A DNA stretch of 64,000 bases from Sphingomonas sp. (GCA_013001055.1 JABDNH010000016.1:62001-126000); one strand, 5' to 3'; positions 17,234-27,882 are shown, counted from the stretch's first letter. Numbers and translations are program-made. Notes: generated by a model from the letters alone, not told the origin.

Positions 17234-18751
17234 ATGGCAGAGATTGTATCGATCGGTTCGGGCGAGGAGCCCGGCAAGCAGCAGACCCTACCCCAGAATA
17301 TCGAGGCGGAAGCCGCGCTTCTTGGCGCGTTGATGATCGATAACCGGTTGGTCGAAGACGTGCAGATGAAGCTGCGCGCCGAACATTTTTTCGAACCGCT
17401 GCACGGGCGCATCTACGAGCAGATATTGAAGCTTACCGACCGCAATATGGTCGCCAATCCCGTCACCCTCAAGCCGCTGTTCGATGCGGACGAGGCGATG
17501 AAGGAACTGGGCGGCCCGGCCTATCTCGCCAAGCTGACGGGTAGCGGCGCCAGCGTGATCGGCGCGCGCGATTTTGCCACGCAAATCTATGAGCTGGCGC
17601 TGCTACGCGCTCTGGTCGATGTCGGGCGCGACATGGTCGAGGATGCGCTCGACACGTCGGAGGAAGTCGCGCCGCTCGAACAGGTCGAGCGGGCGGAGAC
17701 GGCGCTTTACCGCGTCGCCGAAGAAGGCGGGGCGGACGGCAAGGCGAAGAGTTTTGGCGATGCCTCCAAGGTCGCCATCGAAATGGCCGAGAAGGCCTTG
17801 AATTCGGGCGGCCACCTCAGCGGCATCACCACCGGTATCGAAGGCGTCAATTCCAAGATCGGTGGCCTGCACCATTCCGACTTGCTGATCCTCGCGGGAC
17901 GTCCGGGCATGGGCAAAACCTCGCTCGCCACCAACATGGCCTTTGCCGCCGCGCAGCGCTTCGTGCGCGACATGGAAGACGGCATCGAGGAGAAGAAATC
18001 AGCCGGAGCGCCGGTCGCCTTTTTCAGCCTGGAAATGTCGGCCGACCAGCTGGCAACGCGTATTCTTGCCGAGCAATCGGGCATCAGCTCCGAAAATTTG
18101 CGCATGGGTAAAATTTCCAAGCAGGAATTTACGTCGCTCGCGCGCGCTGCGGCCGACCTGTCCACGCTGCCGCTCTATATCGACGATACGCCCGGCCTGA
18201 CGATCGCGGCGCTGCGCACCCGCGCACGGCGGCTGAAACGCCAGAAGGGTATCGGCATGGTCGTGGTCGATTACCTCCAGCTGCTGCAAGGCTCGGGCCG
18301 CGGATCGAACGACAATCGCGTGCAGGAGATCTCGGAGATTTCGCGCGGCCTCAAGCAGCTCGCCAAGGAACTCGACGTGCCGGTGCTGGCGCTGTCGCAA
18401 TTGAGCCGTGCTGTCGAGCAGCGCGAGGACAAGAAGCCGATGCTTTCCGATCTTCGCGAATCCGGCTCGATCGAGCAGGACGCGGATATCGTGCTGTTCG
18501 TCTATCGCGAGGAATATTATGTCAACTCGCGCGAGCCCAAGAAGCCGATCGAGGGCGATGACGCCGCGGTGTGGGAAGCCCACGAACAATGGTCGCGCGA
18601 CATGGAACGCGTCTACCAGATGGCCGAATTGATTGTCGCCAAGCAGCGCCACGGCTCCACCGGCCGCGTGAAGATGAAGTTCGACGCCCGCATCACCCGC
18701 TTCTCGGACGCACCGATGGACGATGCTTATGCGCCGGAGATGCGGGGGTAG
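17234..18751 (+). CDS. dnaB: Replicative DNA helicase
   Basis: 505 aa; PQNIEAEAALLGALM, Walker A AGRPGMGKTSLATNMA, VDYLQLLQG, ALSQLSRAVEQREDKKPMLSDLRESGSIEQDADIV; no intein. Confidence 0.97.
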   Translation: MAEIVSIGSGEEPGKQQTLPQNIEAEAALLGALMIDNRLVEDVQMKLRAEHFFEPLHGRIYEQILKLTDRNMVANPVTLKPLFDADEAMKELGGPAYLAKLTGSGASVIGARDFATQIYELALLRALVDVGRDMVEDALDTSEEVAPLEQVERAETALYRVAEEGGADGKAKSFGDASKVAIEMAEKALNSGGHLSGITTGIEGVNSKIGGLHHSDLLILAGRPGMGKTSLATNMAFAAAQRFVRDMEDGIEEKKSAGAPVAFFSLEMSADQLATRILAEQSGISSENLRMGKISKQEFTSLARAAADLSTLPLYIDDTPGLTIAALRTRARRLKRQKGIGMVVVDYLQLLQGSGRGSNDNRVQEISEISRGLKQLAKELDVPVLALSQLSRAVEQREDKKPMLSDLRESGSIEQDADIVLFVYREEYYVNSREPKKPIEGDDAAVWEAHEQWSRDMERVYQMAELIVAKQRHGSTGRVKMKFDARITRFSDAPMDDAYAPEMRG

Positions 18752-18846
18752 TCGAACGCTGAAGGCCGTTTGAACAGGCACCTTCCTCTTTCCCGCCCCA
18801 CCGCTTACGCTCCCGCGCATATTCACTGCGTCACGGAGAGTAATTC

Positions 18847-20970
18847 ATGAAAAAGTCCCTGCTTGGCGGCACCGCTGCTGCGCTTGCGCTCGTCACGCCC
18901 GCTGCGGCACAAGATGGCGTGCCCGGGCCCGAAGAAGATCCCTTTATCTGGCTGGAAGATGCCCGTAGCGATGAAGCGCTGGCATGGGTTTCCGCCGAGA
19001 ACGAGAAAACCGAGGCGGCGCTATTCACCGATCCGCGCTTCGAGGAATTGCGCAAGGATGCCTATGACATCCTGACCGCTGACGATCGCGTGCCGGGCGT
19101 CTCGATCTGGCCGCAGGGGCTGATGAATTTCTGGCAGGACGATGCCAATCCCAAGGGGCTTGTGCGCATCACCACGATGGAAAGTTATCGCACCGATGAT
19201 CCCGAGTGGGAGATCATCCTCGATGTCGATGCGCTGGCTGCGGCTGAAGAGCGCGAGTGGGTGTATCGCGGGATGAACTGCCTCGCGCCCGATTATTCCA
19301 AGTGTCTCGTCAACCTGTCGGATGGCGGCAAGGACGCCACAGAGGCGCGCGAATTCGATCTTGAAAAGCGCGAATTTGTCGAGGGCGGGTTCTATTTCCC
19401 CGAGGGCATCCAGTCGATCTCGTGGGTCGATGAGGACACGTTGATCGTCGCGCGCGACTGGGGCGAGGGCACGCTGACCGAAAGCGAATATCCCTTTGTA
19501 GCCAAGGTGCTGAAGCGCGGCCAATCGCTTGACGAAGCCACCGAGATTTTCCGCGGCGAACCGACCGATGTATCGGCAGGCGTCAGCCTGGTGCGCGATG
19601 AAGATCACGTAATCCAAGGCCGCATCGGCTATCGCGGTATCAGCTTTCATGAGCGCGCTTGGTTTTGGGAGAAAGACGGCGAGTTCGTGAAGCTCGACGT
19701 ACCGGCCAAGGCCAATCCCGCGGGCCTGATCGACGGGCAGCTATTACTCTCGCTCGATGAGCCCTGGGAGCGTGACGGCGTAACCTATCCCGCCGATGCC
19801 TTGCTTTCGACCGAGCTCGAAGCCTTCAAGGCCGATCCCAATGGGGCAAGCTGGGAGCTGGTGTGGGCACCGGGCGAGCGCCAGACGCGGCGCGGGGCCT
19901 CCGCGACGGGTTCGAGCTATTATGTCGGCGTGCTCGACAATGTGCGTGGGCGGGTGCTCAAGCTCGATCATGAAAACGGCGAGTGGGTGACGCGCCAGCT
20001 CGACCTGCCGCGGAATGCGACGATTTCGCTGGGTTCGGCGGCGGACGATGCCGATGAATTGCTCATCTATTCGACCGACTTTTTGAACCCGACCACGACC
20101 TATTTCTACAATGGTGAGACCGATACGCTGGAGCAGCTCAAGCAGCAGCCCGAGCGGTTCGACGCCGATGGTTTCGTGATCGAGCAAATGGAAACGACCA
20201 GCGCGGACGGGGCCAAGATCCCCTATTTCGTGGTGCGCGCCGAAGACACGGTGATGGATGGTTCCACCCCTACGCTGCTGACGGGCTATGGCGGCTTCCA
20301 GGTTAGCCGGGTGCCGGCCTATCTCGGCTCCACCGGCAAGCTGTGGCTGGAGCGCGGCGGGGCCTATGTGCTCGGCAATATGCGCGGCGGCGGCGAGTTC
20401 GGGCCCGAATGGCACCAGACCGCGATCCGCGAGAACAAGCAGCGCACGTGGGACGATTTCATTGCCATTGCGCAGGACGTCGTCGATCGCGGGCTGACCA
20501 GCCCCGAGCATCTCGGCATTGCAGGCGGTAGCCAGGGCGGCCTGCTCGTCGGCACCGCCTTCACGCAGCGCCCCGACCTGTTCGACGCGGCGATCGTGCA
20601 GATCCCGCTGTTCGACATGCTGCGCTATCACGAGATTGGCCGCGGTGCCTCGTGGATCGGCGAATATGGCGATCCGCGCATTCCCGAGCAGCGCGAGTGG
20701 ATCGAAGGTTATTCGCCTTACCAGAAGCTGGTGCCGGGCGCCGAATTCCCAAAGGTGCTCTACGTCACCTCGACCGCCGACGACCGCACCCATCCGAGCC
20801 ATGGCCGCAAGGCCGCCGCGAAGATGGACGTCAACGGGCAGCCGTACCTCTATTACGAAGACATGGTAGGCGGCCACTCGGGCGGCAACGATCCCGAGCA
20901 GCAGGCGAAACTGCTGGCGCTCAGGTACACCTACCTGATGCAGCAGCTGATGGACGAGGACGGGGAGTAA
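18847..20970 (+). CDS. S9 family prolyl oligopeptidase, secreted
   Basis: Signal peptide MKKSLLGGTAAALALVTPAAAQ; EEDPFIWLED; nucleophile GIAGGSQGGLLVG; GHSGG. Confidence 0.92.
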   Translation: MKKSLLGGTAAALALVTPAAAQDGVPGPEEDPFIWLEDARSDEALAWVSAENEKTEAALFTDPRFEELRKDAYDILTADDRVPGVSIWPQGLMNFWQDDANPKGLVRITTMESYRTDDPEWEIILDVDALAAAEEREWVYRGMNCLAPDYSKCLVNLSDGGKDATEAREFDLEKREFVEGGFYFPEGIQSISWVDEDTLIVARDWGEGTLTESEYPFVAKVLKRGQSLDEATEIFRGEPTDVSAGVSLVRDEDHVIQGRIGYRGISFHERAWFWEKDGEFVKLDVPAKANPAGLIDGQLLLSLDEPWERDGVTYPADALLSTELEAFKADPNGASWELVWAPGERQTRRGASATGSSYYVGVLDNVRGRVLKLDHENGEWVTRQLDLPRNATISLGSAADDADELLIYSTDFLNPTTTYFYNGETDTLEQLKQQPERFDADGFVIEQMETTSADGAKIPYFVVRAEDTVMDGSTPTLLTGYGGFQVSRVPAYLGSTGKLWLERGGAYVLGNMRGGGEFGPEWHQTAIRENKQRTWDDFIAIAQDVVDRGLTSPEHLGIAGGSQGGLLVGTAFTQRPDLFDAAIVQIPLFDMLRYHEIGRGASWIGEYGDPRIPEQREWIEGYSPYQKLVPGAEFPKVLYVTSTADDRTHPSHGRKAAAKMDVNGQPYLYYEDMVGGHSGGNDPEQQAKLLALRYTYLMQQLMDEDGE

Positions 20971-20992
20971 GTGATTGGGGGCGGCGGCTGGT

Positions 20993-21469
20993 TCAGTCGC
21001 CGCGCCGAAACCGCCTTGTCAGTGCACGCCAGAAAAGTTTGGGCGCCCAGATTGCTGTCATCATTAGTCCTGAATAATGCGGCACCTTATCATCGAGGTG
21101 GAGCCATTGCGGGGTGTGATCGGCGAATATCGCCATGTTCGGCGTTAACGCATCGCTATCTTCGAACAGACCGATCGACACCGCCAGATCCGGTCCTTCG
21201 ACGGGGCGATGAAAAATGTGCGAACCGCATTTCATGCAAAATCCACGCTCGGCCAACGCGGAGGATCGAAAAACTTTCAGAGTGTCGCCTTCAATCTTCG
21301 CGTGGGGTGCCTGAATCGCGAGCCACGGTCGGCTCTGCCATCGGCGGCAAGACCTGCAATGGCATATGCCGAATTCACTGACAGGCGGGTCGACGATGAC
21401 CGTGATACTTCCGCACAGGCATCTGCCGACTTGCGGGCCGCTTCGGGCATCCGTCCGTTCAACGGACAA
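20993..21469 (-). CDS. GFA family (CENP-V/GFA domain) protein
   Basis: VGRCLCGSITVIV, CHCRSCRRWQ, FCMKCGSHIFHRP zinc motifs. Confidence 0.88.
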   Translation of the reverse strand: MSVERTDARSGPQVGRCLCGSITVIVDPPVSEFGICHCRSCRRWQSRPWLAIQAPHAKIEGDTLKVFRSSALAERGFCMKCGSHIFHRPVEGPDLAVSIGLFEDSDALTPNMAIFADHTPQWLHLDDKVPHYSGLMMTAIWAPKLFWRALTRRFRRGD

Positions 21470-21475
21470 GATCGC

Positions 21476-22897
21476 CTAATCCTCAATCATATTCGGATCG
21501 CGCAGGCCTTGGCCGATATTGGCGCGGCATAGTTCGGCTTCCACGCTGGTGACCGGATAGGCGCAATAGTCCGCGGCATAATAGGCGCTGGGGCGGTGGT
21601 TGCCGCTGATGCCGACGCCGCCGAAGGGGGCGGTCGAAGGGGCGCCGTTGGTCGGCTTGTTCCAGTTGATGACGCCGGCACGCACATTGGCCCAAAACTT
21701 GTTATAGTTCTTGGGCTCGCGCGTGAGCACGCTGGCGGCGAGACCGAAGCGCGTATTGTTGGCTTCCTTGATCGCCTCGTCAAAATCGCGGACGCGGATC
21801 AGCTGCAGGACGGGGCCAAAAATCTCCTCGTCCGGTCGATCGCGCACGTTGGTGACGTCGATCAGCGCGGGGGTGAGGTAGGGGCGCTCCTCATAAGGAC
21901 GATCGAGCCGTCGGATCGGCGTGCCGCCCTTCATCATGAGGTTCATATACTGGTCCTGCACCTTGTCGGCGCTGGCATTGTCGATCAGCGGGCCCATGAA
22001 GGGCTGCGGATCGGCATGCGGATGGTCGACGATGATGCGATCGATCAGCCGGAGCACTTCATCGAGGATCCGCTCGTGACCTTCCTCGGACACGATCAGG
22101 CGGCGCGCACAGGTGCAGCGCTGGCCCGCCGAGAGATAGGCCGACTGGACGATGATCGCTGCGGCGGCGTGGATATCCTTCATGTCCCACGCGACGAGCG
22201 GGTTGTTGCCGCCCGCTTCGATAGCGAGGATCTTGTTGGGCTGGTCGGCGAACTGCTGGTGCAGGATTTTGCCGACATGCGCGCTGCCGGTGAACAGCAG
22301 GCCGTCGATGCCGGGATCGGAGGCGAGCGCCTTGCCGACCTCGGGCCCGCCTTGGAGACAGCGGATCACGCCTTCGGGGACGCCCGCTTCGTGATAGCAA
22401 TCGACGAGGAACTGCCCGCTTGCCGGGGTCTTTTCGGATGGCTTGAAGACGACCGCGTTGCCCGCCAGCAGCGCGGGCACGATGTGGCCGTTGGGCAAGT
22501 GCGCGGGGAAGTTGTACGGCCCCAACACCGCAAGCACGCCGTGCGGCTTGTGGCGCACCGCGACCTTGTTGCCCATCGCCGCTTCAAGCTTCTTGTTGCC
22601 GGTGCGGTCGGACCAGGCGTTTGAGCTGATATCGACCTTGCCGATGACGGCGCCGACTTCGGTCTTGGCCTCCCAGAAAGGCTTGCCGGCTTCGCGCGCG
22701 ATCAGGTCCGCGAAATCCTGTTCTTTCGAGCGCACGACATTGACGAAGCGCCTGAGCGTTTCGGCGCGGTAGGTGAAAGAGCGGGCTGCCCATTCCGCCC
22801 ACGAAGCGCGCGCCTTCGCGACTTCTTCTGCGGCATCGCCGGCTTCACCTTCCCAGATGAGATCGCCGGTTGCAGGTTCGTGGGAGGTTAATGTCAT
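21476..22897 (-). CDS. astD: Succinylglutamate-semialdehyde dehydrogenase
   Basis: Aldehyde dehydrogenase fold; GVLAVLGPYNFPAHLPNGHIVPALLAGNAVVFKPSEKTP, GQRCTCARRL, NWNKPTNGAPSTAPFGGVGISGNHRPSAYYAADYCAYPV is AstD-like. Confidence 0.9.
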   Translation of the reverse strand: MTLTSHEPATGDLIWEGEAGDAAEEVAKARASWAEWAARSFTYRAETLRRFVNVVRSKEQDFADLIAREAGKPFWEAKTEVGAVIGKVDISSNAWSDRTGNKKLEAAMGNKVAVRHKPHGVLAVLGPYNFPAHLPNGHIVPALLAGNAVVFKPSEKTPASGQFLVDCYHEAGVPEGVIRCLQGGPEVGKALASDPGIDGLLFTGSAHVGKILHQQFADQPNKILAIEAGGNNPLVAWDMKDIHAAAAIIVQSAYLSAGQRCTCARRLIVSEEGHERILDEVLRLIDRIIVDHPHADPQPFMGPLIDNASADKVQDQYMNLMMKGGTPIRRLDRPYEERPYLTPALIDVTNVRDRPDEEIFGPVLQLIRVRDFDEAIKEANNTRFGLAASVLTREPKNYNKFWANVRAGVINWNKPTNGAPSTAPFGGVGISGNHRPSAYYAADYCAYPVTSVEAELCRANIGQGLRDPNMIED

Positions 22898-22933
22898 AGA
22901 TAAATTGCGGTTTGCAGAGGGCAGCGGCCCCGG

Positions 22934-24313
22934 TCAAGCACCCATCGCCTCGCCCATGCGACGAATGGCGTCGATCTTTTCGTATAACGGCTGCCAGTCG
23001 TCATTTTCGGCAATTGCGTCCCAAATGGTTTCAACTTCCTCGATATGCATCGAACAGGGTGCCGGATCGGACCAATAAGGGTGGGAGCGGGCGTTCTCGT
23101 TGGCGCGCCCTTTCAGATGCGCGGCGAGTTTGCGGAAGCCCTCGCCCGCATAGGTCTCGCCGCCGGGATCGATGCCGCCGCGCCAATCGATAAAGAAGCG
23201 ATCGATCAGCACATCATCGGTGCCGAGCGCCGTCACTATGGATTGCGCGAGTTCGCGATCATCCTCGTCCGGCGCAACCCCGAGCCGCCACAGCAATTTT
23301 TCGATCAGCGCCGCATCGAAGCGGTCGGTCCACCCGTTTGCGACCGGCTGGAGGTCGTCGATCTTGCCGATGAGCGTGAGGCTCGAGCCCAGCTGGACCA
23401 GATCCCAATGGATAGCCTCGGGCTGGCGACCAAAGCTGTAGAGTCCCATTTGGTCGAAATAGGCAGCGGTAAAGCCTTCTTCCCATTTGGGTGTGAAGCG
23501 CCACGGGCCATAATCGAAGCTCTCGCCGGTGATGGCGATATTGTCGCTGTTGAGCACGCCGTGGACAAAGCCCGCGGCCATGTAGCTGGCGGCCAATTCC
23601 GCCGTTGCCGTGGCCGCTAGATCGAACAAGCGGACGGCTCGAGCCTGTGTGTCGCCCTGGGGCGTCTCGCCGTAGAGCTGCTCGAGGCAGTAATCGACCA
23701 GCCGTGCAAGATTGTCGTGGTCCTGGTGGAACGCGAGGCGTTGGAAGCTGCCGATGCGGATATGGCCGTGGGAAAGCCGCGTCATCACGCTGGAGCGGGT
23801 GGGAGACGGCTCGTCCCCCCGCCACAGTTCCTCGCCAGTCTCGTAAAGCGCAAAAGTCTTGCTCGTGTTGACGCCCAGCGCCTCGAGCATTTCGGTAGCA
23901 AGGATTTCGCGCACCCCGCCCTTCAAGGTCAGGCGACCGTCGCCGCTCCGGCTCCACGGCGTCTGCCCGCTCCCCTTGGTTCCAAGGTCGAGTAGCCGGT
24001 CCCTATCGTCGCGCAGCTGCGCAAACAGGAAACCGCGGCCATCGCCAAGTTCGGGATTGTAATGACGAAACTGGTGGCCGTGATAGCGCAGCGCCAGCGG
24101 CTTGGTGAGATTTTCGGGTAGCGGTTCGAAGCAGCCGAAATGTCGCTCGCGCTCGCCATCGTCCAAACGGCCGAGCCCAACCCTTTGAGCGTGAAGATGG
24201 TTGAAGAAGCGCTCGATCCTCTGAGGGAAGTCGGCCGGTTCGACCTGATCGTAGAACGCATCTCCCAGCGCCAGGATCGCCGGATCGGCACGATAGGGTT
24301 GCTCTGATGCCAT
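22934..24313 (-). CDS. selO: Protein adenylyltransferase SelO (YdiU/UPF0061)
   Basis: ALRYHGHQFRHYNPELGDGRGFLFAQL, KGSGQTPWSRSGDGRLTLKGGVREILATEMLEALGV, GFVHGVLNSDNIAITGESFDYGP. Confidence 0.93.
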   Translation of the reverse strand: MASEQPYRADPAILALGDAFYDQVEPADFPQRIERFFNHLHAQRVGLGRLDDGERERHFGCFEPLPENLTKPLALRYHGHQFRHYNPELGDGRGFLFAQLRDDRDRLLDLGTKGSGQTPWSRSGDGRLTLKGGVREILATEMLEALGVNTSKTFALYETGEELWRGDEPSPTRSSVMTRLSHGHIRIGSFQRLAFHQDHDNLARLVDYCLEQLYGETPQGDTQARAVRLFDLAATATAELAASYMAAGFVHGVLNSDNIAITGESFDYGPWRFTPKWEEGFTAAYFDQMGLYSFGRQPEAIHWDLVQLGSSLTLIGKIDDLQPVANGWTDRFDAALIEKLLWRLGVAPDEDDRELAQSIVTALGTDDVLIDRFFIDWRGGIDPGGETYAGEGFRKLAAHLKGRANENARSHPYWSDPAPCSMHIEEVETIWDAIAENDDWQPLYEKIDAIRRMGEAMGA

Positions 24314-24348
24314 GTCCTCGCGATAGGGGAGGCGAAGGGAATCCGATA

Positions 24349-25227
24349 GTGGCCGCTTACAAAGACCGGTATTTCAACAGCGCTGACCAAGAGTTGAAGC
24401 TCCATTTTCGCGATTATGAAGGGCCGCGCGACAAACCGCCGATCCTGTGCCTCCCCGGGCTGACGCGAAATGCCAGGGATTTCGAGCCGGTGGCCGAGGC
24501 ATTCGCCGGTGACTGGCGGGTCATCTGCATGGAATTTCGCGGCCGCGGCAAATCGGAATGGGATCCCAAGCCCGAACGCTACATGCCGCCAAGCTACGCG
24601 GCGGACGTCACCAAATTTCTCGACGAGCAGGGCATCGCCGATGCGGTGTTCGTGGGCACCTCGCTGGGCGGCATCGTGACGATGCTGGTGGGCGCTAGCG
24701 ATGGCGAGCGTATCGCCGGTGCGCTGATCAACGATATCGCGCCCGAGCTGCACGAACCGGGCATCGTGCGCATCCGCGAATATGTCGGCCAGCAGCCCAT
24801 CTACACCGACTTTGTGGAGGCCGCAGAGGCCATGCATGCCGCGTCGGGTGCGGTCTATCCCAAGTGGGGCCTGACCGAATGGGAACGCTTTGCGCGCCGC
24901 ACGATGAAAGAGGTGCCGGGGGGCGTGCGCTTCGATTACGATCCCGACATCGCGATCAACGTCATCAACGGCGCGGACGAAGAGCCGATGGATGCGTGGC
25001 ACCTGCTCGGCGGCCTGTCGGAAATCCCGGTGACGATATTGCGCGGCGAAATCAGCGACCTGTTCACGCAGGAACATGCCGAGCGCATGATCAGCATGCT
25101 GCCGCAGGGCAAGCTGGCAACGATCCCCGATGTCGGTCACGCGCCGACATTCGATGAACCGGAATCGATTGCGGCGCTAGCCGACTTGCTGGCGCGGGTG
25201 GAAGCCTCAGCCGACGATCCGGCGTAG
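24349..25227 (+). CDS. Alpha/beta hydrolase
   Basis: LPGLTRNARDFEPVAEAFA, FVGTSLGGIVTMLVG, GHAPTFDEPESI; GTG 24349 or ATG 24307 as start. Confidence 0.88.
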   Translation: MAAYKDRYFNSADQELKLHFRDYEGPRDKPPILCLPGLTRNARDFEPVAEAFAGDWRVICMEFRGRGKSEWDPKPERYMPPSYAADVTKFLDEQGIADAVFVGTSLGGIVTMLVGASDGERIAGALINDIAPELHEPGIVRIREYVGQQPIYTDFVEAAEAMHAASGAVYPKWGLTEWERFARRTMKEVPGGVRFDYDPDIAINVINGADEEPMDAWHLLGGLSEIPVTILRGEISDLFTQEHAERMISMLPQGKLATIPDVGHAPTFDEPESIAALADLLARVEASADDPA

Positions 25228-25812
25228 CTTTTCGAGCGCGGGTTCGCGGCTTTCTTCGGGACTGATCGTCACCGTAAAATCACCGTCACGATCGAACAGG
25301 AAGACATTGGCAGTATGATCGACGGTATAGCCGCCACCGTCGAGCTCGACGATCTCGCGCGCCACGCCGAACTGTTCCATCACTGCCTGGATCTGTGTTT
25401 CGCTGCCGGTCAGGCCGATTACAGGCGTACCGAATAGATCGGCATATTTGCCGACTTCTTCAGGACCGTCGCGTTCGGGATCGACGCTGATGAAGACGAT
25501 GTCGAAACTGTCTTCGCCCAGATCCTTGCGCAATCGCGCGAGGCGGCTGAGCGTATTGGGACAGATGTCGGGACAATGGGTAAACCCGAAAAAGACGGCG
25601 TGCGGACGCCCTTGCAGATTGTCGCTGCCAAAGCTGTTGCCTGTCGCATCGACCAACGCCCAGTCACCGCCGATCGATTCCTGGAAAGTGGTGCTACGGA
25701 CCTCGCCGAGCGGCGCTTGGGCTGGTTTCGCAAGCATCAGGAAGAGACCGACGCCGATCGCCACGACTGCCACGAGACCCCAAAGGGCAAGCCTAATCTT
25801 GCGCAGGTTCAT
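25207..25812 (-). CDS. SCO family copper chaperone
   Basis: FFGFTHCPDICPNTLSRLARL (CxxxC), ISVDPERDGPEEVGKYADLFG. Confidence 0.92.
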   Translation of the reverse strand: MNLRKIRLALWGLVAVVAIGVGLFLMLAKPAQAPLGEVRSTTFQESIGGDWALVDATGNSFGSDNLQGRPHAVFFGFTHCPDICPNTLSRLARLRKDLGEDSFDIVFISVDPERDGPEEVGKYADLFGTPVIGLTGSETQIQAVMEQFGVAREIVELDGGGYTVDHTANVFLFDRDGDFTVTISPEESREPALEKLRRIVG

Positions 25813-26246
25813 CAGCGGCTCCCGGCATCGATGACGGCGATTTCGACAGTTTGATCGGGAATCGTCTCAAAATCGAGCGTGACGGGAAAGGTCCTCCCGC
25901 TTTTCAGCGGTGCCGACAGGCCTTCAAGCATCAGGTGGTCGCTACCCGGCGCAAATTCGTGCCGCTCGCCCGGCTCCAGCACGATCTGCGTAATCGGGCG
26001 CATTCGCGCGATCCCGTCATCATAATTGGTGCCGTGGAGACCAACTCCTGCTGCAACGGGGCTCGACGCACCTGTCAGCGTGACTGGCACACCGCCCGTA
26101 TTGGTTATCGTGAGATAGGCCGCGCCCATCGGCTGGCCATCGATGGTGGCGCGCGCCCAGCCGTCTCCAATAGCGACACGCGCGTCGGGCTCGGAACCGC
26201 CGCAGGCGGCGAGACCGAATGCGGCAAACAAGACAAGCTTTCTCAT
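25812..26246 (-). CDS. PCu(A)C copper chaperone (periplasmic/lipoprotein)
   Basis: MRKLVLFAAFGLAACGG signal; exact H-x10-M-x21-H-x-M metal motif. Confidence 0.9.
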   Translation of the reverse strand: MRKLVLFAAFGLAACGGSEPDARVAIGDGWARATIDGQPMGAAYLTITNTGGVPVTLTGASSPVAAGVGLHGTNYDDGIARMRPITQIVLEPGERHEFAPGSDHLMLEGLSAPLKSGRTFPVTLDFETIPDQTVEIAVIDAGSR

Positions 26247-26289
26247 GCGGCGCGACGTAGGACTACAAACACGTCCTGCCAAGAGGGCT

Positions 26290-27882
26290 TTAGGCGGGGA
26301 TCAACCCGGGGCGTCCGCGCTCGACGCGGAAGCTGGCCGCGGTCGATACCGAACCGCCAGGCGTCGAGATGCGATCGACGACACGGTGATGCGACGTCCA
26401 TGCCTCGGGCGTCACTTCGCAGATCAGGTAGCCGCGCTGCGAATTGACATATTTTAATTGCGCGTTGGCATCGCGGATCGGCACCATGTCGTTGCGGATA
26501 TCGAAGCCATCGCCGCCCGAACTGATCGACGTCGCGACAAATTCGGTGGCGATCGGCGCGTCGTCCATCTGCTGGCCGTCGCGATAGAGCTCACCCGCAA
26601 AGTGCTGGTGCTCGTCGCCGGTCAGAACGATCGTGCTGTCGAGCCCGCTGCTGGCGATGCGGTCGAGCAATTCGCGGCGCGGGACGCGGTAGCCCGCCCA
26701 GCTGTCGGTGTTGACCTGCACGCCGGGCTCCTCGGGCCTGCGATCGAGGTCCATCATCATGATCTGCTGGGCGATGACCTGCCAATTCGCCTTGGAGCCG
26801 CGCATATTGTCCATCAACCAGGACAATTGCTGGCGCCCGAGCACATCGGCCTGCCGATCGCCCACCGCGTCGCAGGTCGAGCCATAGCGATCGTCGCACG
26901 GCTGGTCGGTCCTGTATTGGCGGGTGTCGAGCAGGTTGATGTCGGCAAGGTTGCCCCACTGCACCCGGCGATGGATCTGCATCTGCGCGCCGACAGGCAG
27001 CGAGGCCATGCGCAGCGGCATATGTTCGTAATAAGCTTGCATCGCCATCTGCTGGCGCAGGCGGAAATAGCGCGAATCGGTGCCGGCTTCGTCGATATGG
27101 CTGACCCAATTATTGTCGATTTCGTGATCGTCCCAGACCACCAGCCACGGCGCGGCGGCATGGGCGCGCTGCAGGTCGATGTCCATCTTGTACTGGGCAT
27201 ATCGGCGGCGATAATCGCCGATAGAATAGATTTCGTTGCCGTGGTGCTGGCGCACGCTGGCAACCGGGCCTTGCCACGGGCGCACGGGCGCATCGCGATA
27301 TTCGTAGATATAGTCGCCGTAGCAGTAAACGAAATCGGGATTTTCGTTCGCGAGGTGGCGATAGGCGGTGTAATATCCCTCTTCGTAATTCTGACAACCG
27401 GCGACCGCGAATTTGAGGCTCGCGACCGGCGCACCGGGCGCCGGTGTCGTCATGGCGCGGCCGCGATAGGTGCGCTCGTCGCCTGCATTGAAACGATAGA
27501 AATATTCGCGCCCCGGGTTGAGGCCCGACAGCTCGACATGCACCGAATGGCCAAGTTCGGGCCGGGCGAGCGCCGTGCCCTGGCGCACGATGGTCTGGAA
27601 ACCTCGGTCCTCCGCCACCTGGTACCCTACCTCGACAGCTTGCATCGGCATACCGTAATCCTCGGCGAAGGGATCGGGGGCAAGGCGCGTCCAAATGACG
27701 AAGCCATCGGGAGATGGATCGCCCGATGCGATGCCGAGCCGGAAAGGATAGCGCAGGAAAGTGGGGTGCGCGATCGCGCGCGTGCTGCTGACCATGGCAA
27801 GGCCGGTGACGGCGCTGGCACCGAAAAGTTTAAGCGCGCGGCGGCGCGAAAATTCGAGGCGGCGGTTGAATTCGCTGGTCAT
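26290..27882 (-). CDS. PhoD-like alkaline phosphatase, Tat-exported
   Basis: Twin-arginine SRRRALKLFG; PFRLGIASGDPSPDGFVIWTRL; VWDDHEIDNNW; VLTGDEHQH. Confidence 0.92.
   Translation of the reverse strand: MTSEFNRRLEFSRRRALKLFGASAVTGLAMVSSTRAIAHPTFLRYPFRLGIASGDPSPDGFVIWTRLAPDPFAEDYGMPMQAVEVGYQVAEDRGFQTIVRQGTALARPELGHSVHVELSGLNPGREYFYRFNAGDERTYRGRAMTTPAPGAPVASLKFAVAGCQNYEEGYYTAYRHLANENPDFVYCYGDYIYEYRDAPVRPWQGPVASVRQHHGNEIYSIGDYRRRYAQYKMDIDLQRAHAAAPWLVVWDDHEIDNNWVSHIDEAGTDSRYFRLRQQMAMQAYYEHMPLRMASLPVGAQMQIHRRVQWGNLADINLLDTRQYRTDQPCDDRYGSTCDAVGDRQADVLGRQQLSWLMDNMRGSKANWQVIAQQIMMMDLDRRPEEPGVQVNTDSWAGYRVPRRELLDRIASSGLDSTIVLTGDEHQHFAGELYRDGQQMDDAPIATEFVATSISSGGDGFDIRNDMVPIRDANAQLKYVNSQRGYLICEVTPEAWTSHHRVVDRISTPGGSVSTAASFRVERGRPGLIPA

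Noticed and set aside
17234-18751. Intein in dnaB (and in rpoB/rpoC)
   Set aside because: Normal protein lengths and uninterrupted conserved motifs.
21476-22897. Full arginine succinyltransferase (ast) operon
   Set aside because: Only astD-like is present; neighbours are GFA-family and selO.
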